From: Nonomuraea rubra
Lineage (GTDB): Bacteria > Actinomycetota > Actinomycetes > Streptosporangiales > Streptosporangiaceae
NCBI RefSeq assembly: GCF_014207985.1
Contig: NZ_JACHMI010000001.1
Span: 8,787,001-8,851,000, forward strand
Direction: 5' to 3'
DNA: 64,000 nucleotides
Of this stretch, positions 34,224 to 41,901 are shown one piece after another. The notes under the pieces were generated by a model. The model made no database searches and was not told the origin of the DNA. It saw only the letters and a list, made by a program, of their open reading frames with translations. The translations under genes were made by a program, and so were the position numbers. Numbering within the stretch: position 1 is the first letter of the stretch; each line of letters starts with the position of its first letter.

Positions 34224-34961
34224 GTGTGTGCGATACGGTTCGCCCCGTCCCAGCTCATCGTCAGCCTCTCCTACGACCTGAACAACCCGATGAAGATCCG
34301 CGCCAAGCACAAGGTCGCCGGCATGCTTCTGCTCGACCGCGATCACGCCAACCGCCTCGAAAAAGGCTGGAATGTGCCCGGCGTCTACCTTCTGCTCGAC
34401 CGGCCCGACCACGAGGGCCGGTGGGGAGCCTACGTCGGCAAGGCGACCACACCCGGCCTTCGCCACCGTGTGCTGCAGCAGCTCAGGGACCGCGCGCACT
34501 GGTATCGGGCGCTGCTCATCCGCTACGAGTCCAACGAGGATGAGACGCTCAACAGCAGCGAGGCCGGGTGGCTGGAAGGGCGCCTCTATGACCATCTCGT
34601 CAAGGCGGGGCAGGTCGACCTGCACAACCGCAACCGGCCCCGCGACCCCACGCTCTCGGATGACGACGAGACCAGTCTCATCGACTACCTGCTGCCCATC
34701 GAGTCCGTGCTCCGGCTCATCGGCCACACCCTCTACCCCCGGCCAGCAGGCGCGCCCGACGGCGGCGGCCCCCTCTTCAGGAGAATCGAGCCGGAGCCCA
34801 AGCCGGACAAGCCTGCCCCCTACGTGAGCCCGCTCGGTCTGGGGCCCAACCCGTACCTGATGCGCGACCCCACGCCCGAGAAGGTGAGGAAGAAGGTCGC
34901 GCTCATCATGGCGGGCAAGCACCCTCCGGTCATGGACAAGGGGCCGGGCAGACAGGCCTGA
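34224..34961 (+). CDS. GIY-YIG-like nuclease domain protein
   Basis: A 245-residue protein. The middle region reads PGVYLLLDRP, then WGAYVGKATTPGLRHRV, HWYRALLIRYE and NSSEAGWLEGRLYDHL. These fit the GIY-YIG nuclease layout: GVY and YVG strands, an arginine in the first helix and a glutamate in the second. It follows the wall hydrolase by about 100 bases. The GTG at 34224 was preferred because GAAGGAGA lies seven to fourteen bases ahead. Its role at the end of a conjugation operon is unknown: DNA nicking, defence or toxin activity are possible. It ends before a strong hairpin terminator. Confidence 0.68.
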   Translation: MCAIRFAPSQLIVSLSYDLNNPMKIRAKHKVAGMLLLDRDHANRLEKGWNVPGVYLLLDRPDHEGRWGAYVGKATTPGLRHRVLQQLRDRAHWYRALLIRYESNEDETLNSSEAGWLEGRLYDHLVKAGQVDLHNRNRPRDPTLSDDDETSLIDYLLPIESVLRLIGHTLYPRPAGAPDGGGPLFRRIEPEPKPDKPAPYVSPLGLGPNPYLMRDPTPEKVRKKVALIMAGKHPPVMDKGPGRQA

Positions 34962-34977
34962 TCCGGTGGTGCAGGAG

Positions 34978-35022
34978 GTATGCCCCGGCCAGCACACTTC
35001 ACTTGTGCTGGGCGGGGCATGC
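34978..35022. terminator. Bidirectional hairpin terminator
   Basis: The arms at 34978-34996 and 35004-35022 pair in 17 of 19 positions around a 7-base loop, with TGCCCCG and AGCACA as key parts. The hairpin sits between the convergent ends of the GIY-YIG gene (stop 34961) and the minus-strand gene ending at 35039, so it can stop transcription from both sides. Confidence 0.82.
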
Positions 35023-35038
35023 CACCTACGTCACCGGC

Positions 35039-35470
35039 TCAGGCGCTACCGGCCATGTCCTCCTCCGCTACCGGCTCTTCTCCGCCGCAGATCCGGCAGG
35101 CGCGTTCCTCCTCGGCGGTGAGCACCACGGCGTACAGCTCCGGAAGGCCGATGGTCACGGCCTTGCAGAGGCGGTGCCAGCCGTCGATGATCAGGATGCC
35201 GCCGGTCGGGACCGTGGCCACGATCAGCGGCTCCGACAGGTCCACCTGGGCCGCGTGCTCGGCGTCGATGGCGATCAGGTTGAGCATCGCCGCCCACCAT
35301 TCGGTCACGATCAGCCCGTCCGCGGCCCGGCCCTGGATGAGCTTCTTGGCCTTGGTGATGTCCCAGCGCCAGCCGAGCATCTGGAAGACCTCCACACCCG
35401 TGCTATCCGACCGGTCCAATCTGGACGTGGCGTCGCCGGTGCGGTGGGGGTTGGGGTGGGGGTGGGTCAT
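35039..35470 (-). CDS. ParB-nuclease-fold-like hypothetical protein
   Basis: A 143-residue protein. Its centre reads LIVATVPTGGILIIDGWHRL followed by CKAVTIGLPELYAVVLT, which resembles the ParB N-terminal/sulfiredoxin-like pattern (a DGWHR box). A C-terminal CRICGG adds a possible metal site. It is the last of a minus-strand series and overlaps the preceding gene by 4 bases. A DNA or nucleotide-binding role is inferred only from the fold-like motif. Confidence 0.62.
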   Translation of the reverse strand: MTHPHPNPHRTGDATSRLDRSDSTGVEVFQMLGWRWDITKAKKLIQGRAADGLIVTEWWAAMLNLIAIDAEHAAQVDLSEPLIVATVPTGGILIIDGWHRLCKAVTIGLPELYAVVLTAEEERACRICGGEEPVAEEDMAGSA

Positions 35471-36048
35471 GCCGTGGCCTCCTGCCCGGCTGAAGTATCG
35501 GGGGTCTGCTGGCGGAAGCAGGCCGGCGCGAGTGTCTCGGCTTGGGTGAGGAAGGCGCGGGCGGCGTTCTGCCGTACGAGTGCCAGGCTGCGCTCGAGGT
35601 GGTCGAGGGCGGCGGCGCGCTCGGTGTCCGCCCCGGGTGCTGGTGCCTGGGTCGCGGGTTCGGGTGGGGTGGGGTCGGTGGCGTAGGGGGCGATCCAGGA
35701 GATGAACCGGGCGATGGCCTGGGCCGGGCGCAAGCCGCCGCTGTCGGCGTACTCGATGTGCCGGGCTACCAGCAGCCACCAGGTGCACACGGTGTGCGCG
35801 TGCAGGGTGTCGTAGATCTGCTCGGCGCTCAGCCGCTCGCCTCGGCCCAGACGCCGGAAGGTGTCCTCGGTGTGATGCTGGCGGGCCTTGCGGGCCTGCT
35901 CGATGATCGCCTCCAGCGCAGCCGGGGCCGCCGGGGGCGGTGCGCCGGTGGCGGGGGGCTGCTGAGCGTCGTTCATGACGGTGCTGTCCTTTCCTGCGGG
36001 GTTCGCGTCAGCGCCGGGATGCGCTCGCGCGGTGGGTTGCTCGGTCAC
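35467..36048 (-). CDS. WW-motif helical hypothetical protein (paralogue 1)
   Basis: A 193-residue soluble protein of unknown function. Residues 66-95 contain RLGRGERLSAEQIYDTLHAH and then a tryptophan pair (W90-W91), and near residue 165 is QNAARAFLTQAETLA. The same two blocks occur in the next two upstream genes (36045-36620 and 36721-37173). The start is a GTG overlapping the previous stop; an ATG at 35976 is an alternative. Pro/Ala-rich linkers flank the domain. Confidence 0.66.
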   Translation of the reverse strand: MTEQPTARAHPGADANPAGKDSTVMNDAQQPPATGAPPPAAPAALEAIIEQARKARQHHTEDTFRRLGRGERLSAEQIYDTLHAHTVCTWWLLVARHIEYADSGGLRPAQAIARFISWIAPYATDPTPPEPATQAPAPGADTERAAALDHLERSLALVRQNAARAFLTQAETLAPACFRQQTPDTSAGQEATA

Positions 36049-36620
36049 GGCGCCACCACCGTCGGTACGGGCGGGGTGGGGCTGACCGGTCGAGGGTGAT
36101 CGTGTTCTGCGGGCGTGGCGGAGGTGGCCGCCGGATGGGCTGCCTGGTGGATGAGGTGCTGGGTGAGCAGGTGGCCGCTGTCGCTAAGGAAGTCGCGGGC
36201 GGCCATGCGGGCGGCGTGGGCGAGGGCGTGATCGAACAACGTGCCCGGCCGGGCGGCCGGAGGTTCGGCGGTGAGGTAGTGGCGGGCCCAGGAGCGCACC
36301 CGCCGCAGCGCGTGATCGGAGGCCAGCTGCTTGCTGGTGATCTCCTCCTCCACTAGATCCCACCAGGCGCGTGCTGCCTGGGCGTGGACGGTGACGAACA
36401 GCTGCTCGCCGGTCAGCCGCTGTCCGTTCTGCAAGGCGAAGATCGCTTTGGCTGCTGCGGTGTAGCAGGCGTGGCGGACAGTGGTGATCTTCTCGGTGGT
36501 CAGCTGATCGCAGGAGGGCCACGCTTGTTCGTGCTGGCCGGTGACGGTGTCCTCCGTCGGGGTGATGCTGTCCGGCGGATGGAGCGGGGGCAGGGTGCCG
36601 GGCTGGGGGATGTCATGCAT
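36045..36620 (-). CDS. WW-motif helical hypothetical protein (paralogue 2)
   Basis: A 191-residue protein that shares the layout of its neighbours. NGQRLTGEQLFVTVHAQAAR precedes the tryptophan pair W86-W87 (about residue 86), and ARMAARDFLSDSGHLLTQ lies about residue 140-157. It is mostly helical and ends in a Pro/Thr-rich tail. It overlaps paralogue 1 by 4 bases, so the two are co-translated. No known domain was recognised. Confidence 0.66.
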   Translation of the reverse strand: MHDIPQPGTLPPLHPPDSITPTEDTVTGQHEQAWPSCDQLTTEKITTVRHACYTAAAKAIFALQNGQRLTGEQLFVTVHAQAARAWWDLVEEEITSKQLASDHALRRVRSWARHYLTAEPPAARPGTLFDHALAHAARMAARDFLSDSGHLLTQHLIHQAAHPAATSATPAEHDHPRPVSPTPPVPTVVAP

Positions 36621-36720
36621 CGGGTGTCGTCCTTTCGCTGAGTTGCAGGGATGGGTGAGGGGTGGGTCATGGGGTGGCCGCCCGGCTGGCGGCTCGACGC
36701 CGCGCCCGCCGGGCGCGGCG

Positions 36721-37173
36721 TCACGGACGGCGGCCCTCGGCCGGGGCCTGCTCGATCGCGGGCGTGATCCCTTCGGCCGGGCGGGTGTCGTGATCGGAGA
36801 GGAGAGCCAGCGCGTCGGCGAGCTTCTCGGTCGCGTCGAGGAAGGCGCGTGCGCCGCCCCTGCGGCATTCGGCCATGGCCAGGGTGAACAGGCCGCCGTT
36901 GTTCACCGGGCGGGCGTTGATCAGCAGGTCCTGGGCGCGTTGCCGCACGGTGAGCAGGGCGGTCGCGCCGTCGATCGGTTCCTCGCGGCCGTGGGTGAGG
37001 TCGGTGACCTGCTGCCACCACGACATCCGCTGGTAGGCGTAGGCGATCCGGCCTAGGTCCTTGTCGTGCAGTGTGCCCTCGTCGTCCAGGGTGGCGATGC
37101 GGTTGAGCGCCTGGCTCAGTTCCCAGCGGGCGGTGTTGGCGTAGTGAACGGCTAGATCTTCGAGTCGTCCCAT
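36721..37173 (-). CDS. WW-motif helical hypothetical protein (paralogue 3)
   Basis: A 150-residue protein, the shortest of the three. LHDKDLGRIAYAYQRM leads into W52-W53, and GGARAFLDATEKLADALALL near residue 109 matches the second block of its neighbours. It lacks the Pro-rich N-terminal region. It probably is the first gene of the cluster, separated from paralogue 2 by a 100-base gap. Confidence 0.64.
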   Translation of the reverse strand: MGRLEDLAVHYANTARWELSQALNRIATLDDEGTLHDKDLGRIAYAYQRMSWWQQVTDLTHGREEPIDGATALLTVRQRAQDLLINARPVNNGGLFTLAMAECRRGGARAFLDATEKLADALALLSDHDTRPAEGITPAIEQAPAEGRRP

Positions 37174-37353
37174 GACGGTCTCCTTCGGTAAGCGGTTGAC
37201 GACATGCGCGGCGTGAGGCCTGGCGTGGCCGACCCGGCAGCCCGGGGCCGGGCGCAGCCGAGGTCACGCCGGACGGTCTGTGCGGCGGGTTCGGGGGTGG
37301 TGTCCGGTACGGCCCCCGGGCTGGGGCCTGTACCGGATGCCACGGGCTGTGGG

Positions 37354-38358
37354 TCAGGCGGTGGCCAGGAGCCGGAACGCGCGGGTCTTGATCTTGGCGT
37401 GCTCGTGGTCGTCGAGCAGGGCCCGCTCCGCCCGCACGGCCGCCACGTCCCGGCTGCCGAACACGGGGCTGCGGTGGTCCAGCCGCTCGGTCACCGCGTT
37501 GTAGGCGGCCCAGCGGGTGTTGCGGATCGGCTCTTGGGTGGGCGCGTGCGCGAACAGGTGCTCCAGCTGGCGCAGCGTCAGCTCGCGGTTCTTGCGCGCC
37601 AGATCCTTCGCGCCCGCCGGGATCGGGTACAGCACGTTGGTGAACTGGCGGAACTCGGAAAAGTTCATCGGGGTCGCGAGGAGCTTTTCGGCCTCGGCGG
37701 CAAACGCTTCCCCGTGCCGCCAGGTCAGCTTGAGCGCATCGCGGGCCTCGGCGATGCGCCCAGCCATCCGGCCCGTGTGCCGGACGGTGAACTTCGAGGC
37801 GTGATTGGCCAGCGCCGCCCGTTCGGTGTTGGCGCACACCACCCGGACCGGGGTCGCCACGGTCACGAACGACCCCCACCCGTCATGCCGGGAGAACGCC
37901 GCCAGATACAGGTCCACCTGATCGAACCCGCCGACCATGAGCGGCTCGGGCAGCCGCATGGTGACGAAGATGCGCCGCCCGTTGTTCAGCGACCCGCCGG
38001 TGTCGAACACCGCCCCCGACTCATCCACCAGGGTCTGCAGGAACGCGGTCACCTCCTCGTTCTGCAACACCTCGTACTCCTTGCCGACACGGCCGAGCCG
38101 TTCCGGCTGACCGGTGACCGGGTTGGTGCGCACCACCAGGAAGTCCTCATCCGTGGTGACCGGCTGGCCGGTGACAGGGTCGGTCACCTGGCCGACCGGC
38201 ACCTTGCGCACGTTCCATCCAGCGAGCTGGGCGTTGGACAGCAGGTCCTCGGCGGTCATCGGGCCGGGCGCGGTGTAGCCGAGCCCGTGCCAGCCGGGCT
38301 TACCGGCGGCGGCGAACCCGGCCGAACCGTTGGCGAAGATCTCGATTTCGTGAGCCAT
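37354..38358 (-). CDS. DUF932 (phage/plasmid-like) protein
   Basis: A 334-residue protein of the DUF932 family. The marks are PGWHGLGYTAPGPMTAEDLL at about residue 21, GRVGKEYEVLQNEE at about residue 91, and RVVCANTERAALANHASKF at about residue 172, followed by RHTGRMAGRIAEAR. Members are common on phages and plasmids, and are sometimes next to replication or anti-defence genes; the biochemical role is unknown. It is a likely cargo or maintenance gene of the mobile region. Confidence 0.85.
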   Translation of the reverse strand: MAHEIEIFANGSAGFAAAGKPGWHGLGYTAPGPMTAEDLLSNAQLAGWNVRKVPVGQVTDPVTGQPVTTDEDFLVVRTNPVTGQPERLGRVGKEYEVLQNEEVTAFLQTLVDESGAVFDTGGSLNNGRRIFVTMRLPEPLMVGGFDQVDLYLAAFSRHDGWGSFVTVATPVRVVCANTERAALANHASKFTVRHTGRMAGRIAEARDALKLTWRHGEAFAAEAEKLLATPMNFSEFRQFTNVLYPIPAGAKDLARKNRELTLRQLEHLFAHAPTQEPIRNTRWAAYNAVTERLDHRSPVFGSRDVAAVRAERALLDDHEHAKIKTRAFRLLATA

Positions 38359-38603
38359 GACAGGGCCTTTCTGATGTGTGGGCAGGCGAAACAGACGCGA
38401 TGACGAACAGATGTGGGGCTGGCCCCTCAGCGTCGGGGCCGGTGGAGCGGGGATCGATGGAGGTGGCCCGGGTGGGTCGGACGGTGCTGCCGCCCGGCGT
38501 GTGAGCCAGGGGTGGGTCGTGGGTTGCGGTGGGTCGGTAGGGCGACCGGCCGGGCTACGGGTCCGGGGCGGGCCGATATGGGATGGCCCGCCCTGACCCT
38601 CGT

Positions 38604-39824
38604 TCAGCCGGTGTAGGTGTCCGCCGCGCTGGCCTCGGACGGGACGCCGGTGGGGGCGTCGGTGGGCGCGAGAGCGAACCGGCGGGGCCGCTCACAGGTC
38701 AGCACCGCCAGGCCGAGGTTGACCAGCCGGTCCAACGCGTTGGCCACCGCACCGGACGAGGCATCCAGCACCTTCCCGATCTCGTACGGGGTGAAGTCCT
38801 TGCCCGGGTACTCGATCAGGTGCGCGTACACCCGATCCCGCAACGCCCCCGGCCGCACCCCGCCCCCCATGCCGCCGCTGGCACCGCCCGGCCGGGCGCC
38901 CGGCACGGCGCGGGCCGGGGCGGCGTCGATACCGGTCAGCACCGCGCGCGCGTCACGGTGCACCGAGGCGATCCTGGCCATCGCCATCTCCAGGCACCCC
39001 AACGCCATCACGTCGTTACCGTCGTCTTTGGCCAGGGCGACCCCGCCGAGCAGGTCGATCAGTTCCGCCAGTTCGGCCCGCACGCGCGCCCACGCCGGAT
39101 CATCCACCACCGGCCCAGACACCGACTCGGACACAGGCTCGGACGGGTCAGCGCCGGGGACCGAGACGTGGGCCTGGTCCGGACCCTCATCGGGCGCTTC
39201 GTCGCCGAGCTCCTCCGGCTGATCATGCGCCCCCTCGACCGGCTCCCCTTCGTCGCGCCGAGCGGCCACCGGGCCGGGCGCGGCCGTCCCGTCGGCAGCC
39301 GGAAGCGTCTCCTCGTCCGCTGCTTCTACGGTGTCACCCAGCGGGGTGTCAGCGTCGGGGGTATCAGCGTCCGGCACGGCGGGCGCGGTGCCCGGCGTTT
39401 CGGCATCCGGGGTGTCCGAGGCGGACGTGTCCGGGGCGGTGGTGTCGGCGTTGATCGGGTACCACCGGTCAGCGGCGCGGCCCCGCGTCTGACCGTCGTT
39501 CGTGCCCAGCTCGCGGCGAGCGCGCCCGTCGGAATCGAGTTGGTTGAGGATCTTGCCCGCCACCATCCGGCTCAGCCCGGCCGCCGCCCCGATCGCCGTG
39601 GCGGTCGCGCCCGGCTCGGCGTTCAGCGCCGCCCACACCGCCTCCGCACGGGTATCGGTGCCCACCGTGGGGTCGGTGTCCGGGGCGGCGGTGCCGGGGC
39701 GGTCAGGGGCGGTCAGGGGCGCGGCGTGGGCGGCCGGGACGGCGGTATTCGCGTTATTGATAGCGGCGTCGGTGTCAGCGGGAATGTTTTCGGTCCCGGT
39801 GTTTTCCCGCGTAGTGATAGCCAT
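38604..39824 (-). CDS. HTH-domain protein with two winged-helix-like regions
   Basis: A 406-residue protein. It has a first helix-turn-helix-like stretch (EPGATATAIGAAAGLSRMVA, about residues 70-90) and a second at the C-terminus (FTPYEIGKVLDASSGAVANA followed by LDRLVNLGLAV). An acidic low-complexity linker rich in Asp, Thr, Pro and Ala, with DADTP and SDTP repeats, lies between them. This looks like a MarR/GntR-like DNA-binding regulator on an accessory element. The ATG at 39824 gives a coding start just downstream of GGAAAGGGACG. Confidence 0.68.
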   Translation of the reverse strand: MAITTRENTGTENIPADTDAAINNANTAVPAAHAAPLTAPDRPGTAAPDTDPTVGTDTRAEAVWAALNAEPGATATAIGAAAGLSRMVAGKILNQLDSDGRARRELGTNDGQTRGRAADRWYPINADTTAPDTSASDTPDAETPGTAPAVPDADTPDADTPLGDTVEAADEETLPAADGTAAPGPVAARRDEGEPVEGAHDQPEELGDEAPDEGPDQAHVSVPGADPSEPVSESVSGPVVDDPAWARVRAELAELIDLLGGVALAKDDGNDVMALGCLEMAMARIASVHRDARAVLTGIDAAPARAVPGARPGGASGGMGGGVRPGALRDRVYAHLIEYPGKDFTPYEIGKVLDASSGAVANALDRLVNLGLAVLTCERPRRFALAPTDAPTGVPSEASAADTYTG

Positions 39825-40235
39825 GGCATGCGTCCCTTTCCGGTCGCGTTTCCCGGCCCCGTTCCGGGCCGATGTTTTTGTTTGTGCGACGACCATCCCT
39901 CGCATGGATAACGACTGGCAAGCCGATCCGGGAACATTTTCCGTCACCGGAACGGCTGGAGAGGCTACCCTCATAAACAATCGTTGATCTGCGGAAACAT
40001 CTCGAAGATGGATCGCTATATCGGCTTGACATCCGCGGCCGGCCCGACTCTTCACGCATTTCACCGGACGACGGCGAACGACCCCTGATTGTCCGATTCC
40101 CAGTTGTGGAATCTCAGATATTAATGCGCGTCCGGGTTGACATTGATGCGCGATGGAGCGTCCATGGAATTAGGCGGTGAATCGCCGCTGAAAACCACCC
40201 GGGATGACGCGCCGGGGGAACGAAAGGGAAACCGC
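39825..40235. other. About 410-base divergent regulatory region
   Basis: Between the divergent starts at 39824 and 40236 no convincing gene is present. The stretch is lower in GC than its surroundings and holds the promoters of both genes. An in-frame extension of the plus-strand gene to 40137 exists but has no ribosome site. Confidence 0.5.
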
Positions 40236-41201
40236 ATGGCACCCACGATGGCCGCCGACGACATCACGGTGGACGCCGCCCACCTACGCGGCCTGGCCGC
40301 CTACGGCCCCGGATGGGCGCTCATGTGGGACGAACACGACGTGTTCGCCGCCCCCACCCACCTGGCCGACCACGGGGACATTTTCGAGATCATCGACCAC
40401 GCCGGATACACCGCCATCCACGATCAGCACGCCCAGCACGGCCAACCGGACGGCCCCGCCGCCATCGCTGTCACCGTCGCCGCCGTCATCACCGGCCAGG
40501 CCCGTATCCGCCTGCGACAATGGCCGCACACCGCCCACATGATGGCCGCCACCGGCCCCTACACCACCGCGCTACGCCCCTACGGCATCCATCGCCACCA
40601 GGCCAGCCGCCCCGACGCCGACGGCCGCCACATCACCACCGACTACCGGATCACCCGCACCGGCGCGACCGCATCGATCACCATGCCGTACGCCACCGAC
40701 TCAACCGTACCCATCACGATCACCATCACCGACCCCCACCCCGCACACAGCGTCCCCACGTACACGGTGACCGTGCCCCGCCAAACGCCGCCCGCCGCTG
40801 TCGCTGCCCTGATCGCCGCTGCCGGAGGCCTCCCCCCACACACCGCCACCGGCTACCGCCACGCCCACGACACCGGCTTTCCCGAAACCCCCCGCTACAT
40901 CACCGTGGAACCGGCCGACGTCCGCGCGTTGGCCGCCCACGGCCCCGGCTGGGCCCTCATGTGGCACGACGACCACACCCAACCCGTCATCACCCGCCAT
41001 GACCGCGACGACGACGCACTCCTCGAAATTTGCACCCACGAGCACATGATCAACCTGGGCAGCCACCACCCGGACTATGACGCCATCGCCGCCTACCTGA
41101 CCGACACCCTCGGCGACTTCGACCCCGGCCAGGACAACACCACCGCCACCACGGACGCCACACGCCCGGCCGACATGAACGACACACACGCCCCGGCCTA
41201 A
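40236..41201 (+). CDS. Hypothetical protein with duplicated N- and C-terminal modules
   Basis: A 321-residue His- and Asp-rich protein of unknown function. Residues 12-35 (VDAAHLRGLAAYGPGWALMW) and about 224-245 (VEPADVRALAAHGPGWALMW) are clearly the same module, separated by a beta-rich region with TYTVTVPRQTPPA. The ATG has AAGGGAA seven bases upstream. It is followed by a strong hairpin terminator. It lies in the mobile region and may be an element-specific structural or defence-related protein, but nothing in the sequence fixes its role. Confidence 0.6.
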   Translation: MAPTMAADDITVDAAHLRGLAAYGPGWALMWDEHDVFAAPTHLADHGDIFEIIDHAGYTAIHDQHAQHGQPDGPAAIAVTVAAVITGQARIRLRQWPHTAHMMAATGPYTTALRPYGIHRHQASRPDADGRHITTDYRITRTGATASITMPYATDSTVPITITITDPHPAHSVPTYTVTVPRQTPPAAVAALIAAAGGLPPHTATGYRHAHDTGFPETPRYITVEPADVRALAAHGPGWALMWHDDHTQPVITRHDRDDDALLEICTHEHMINLGSHHPDYDAIAAYLTDTLGDFDPGQDNTTATTDATRPADMNDTHAPA

Positions 41202-41224
41202 CAACCGGTCCCCGGCAAGGGAAC

Positions 41225-41258
41225 GGCCCCGGCACCGCCCAACAGCGGTACCGGGGCC
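41225..41258 (+). terminator. Hairpin terminator after the duplicated-module gene
   Basis: Arms GGCCCCGGCACCGC and GCGGTACCGGGGCC pair with one mismatch around a CCAACA loop, 24 bases after the stop at 41201. No long T-run follows, as is common for actinobacterial terminators. Confidence 0.78.
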
Positions 41259-41339
41259 CACCCATGCCCGCGCACAGCGCCCCCATCACACGCGATCACG
41301 CGATCACGCGGGCGGCGATCACGCGGGCGGCGGGCGGCG

Positions 41340-41402
41340 GGCGGCAGGCGGCAGGCGGCAGGCGGCAGGCGGCAGGCGGCAGGCGGCAGGCGGCAGGCGG
41401 CA
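41340..41402. repeat. Tandem 7-base repeat, nine copies
   Basis: GGCGGCA is repeated exactly nine times, with two degenerate CGGGCGG copies just before it and ATCACGCG repeats further left. It lies in a non-coding stretch between the terminator at 41258 and the hairpin at 41823. It looks like a slippage-prone simple repeat. Confidence 0.85.
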
Positions 41403-41822
41403 GGACGAACCTGCTCACCCAGGGCCTTCTCGGCAAGCCTCACCAGGGCTGGCCAGCCGGCACCCTGCAACACACCAGCCAAAATGCAGCGAGACGGGAC
41501 GGGAAGGCAGCCGACGACGGGAACCACACCGGCGTAGGAGCACGCAGCACGCCAACGTACCCACACACATCTTCCAGGAGTCGCCTTAAGGCGACTCGGG
41601 GCGGCCATCGCAACAGCCGAAACCCACCTGACCTGAGCAAACGGCACATCGACGGGTGAGGCGCTCTCAGCGGCAACACCGAGCGCGACAACAAAACGCG
41701 ACACCGAAGACAACACCGGACAACGCCCCGTCCATGAACCCGCAACAGCGAACGCGACGCTCCACGTCCTCCCGATCTCGGCTCGTCCCTCACCGGCAGA
41801 GGTACCTCAGCCTCGAGGCTTG
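41403..41822. other. About 420 bases without a supported gene
   Basis: Short frames on both strands are low in complexity and match no family. The region follows the 7-base repeat and ends at the terminator of the HATPase gene. Confidence 0.5.
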
Positions 41823-41857
41823 CCCGCCTTCCGGCGCCCTCCGCGCCGGAAGGCGGG
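41823..41857. terminator. Perfect 15-bp hairpin terminator
   Basis: Arms CCCGCCTTCCGGCGC and GCGCCGGAAGGCGGG pair perfectly around a CCTCC loop. It lies 45 bases past the stop of the minus-strand HATPase gene and would end that transcript. Confidence 0.85.
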
Positions 41858-41901
41858 ACCAGAATCGACGCCCATCTGCGCCCCAGGTGTCAAGCCCCGC
41901 A

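Noticed and set aside
41340..41402. Possible CRISPR array
   Set aside because: The unit is only 7 bases, copies are adjacent and no spacers are present.
41264..41659. A plus-strand open frame rich in GGRRQA repeats
   Set aside because: It is created by translation of the exact 7-base tandem repeat, has no ribosome site, and matches no family.
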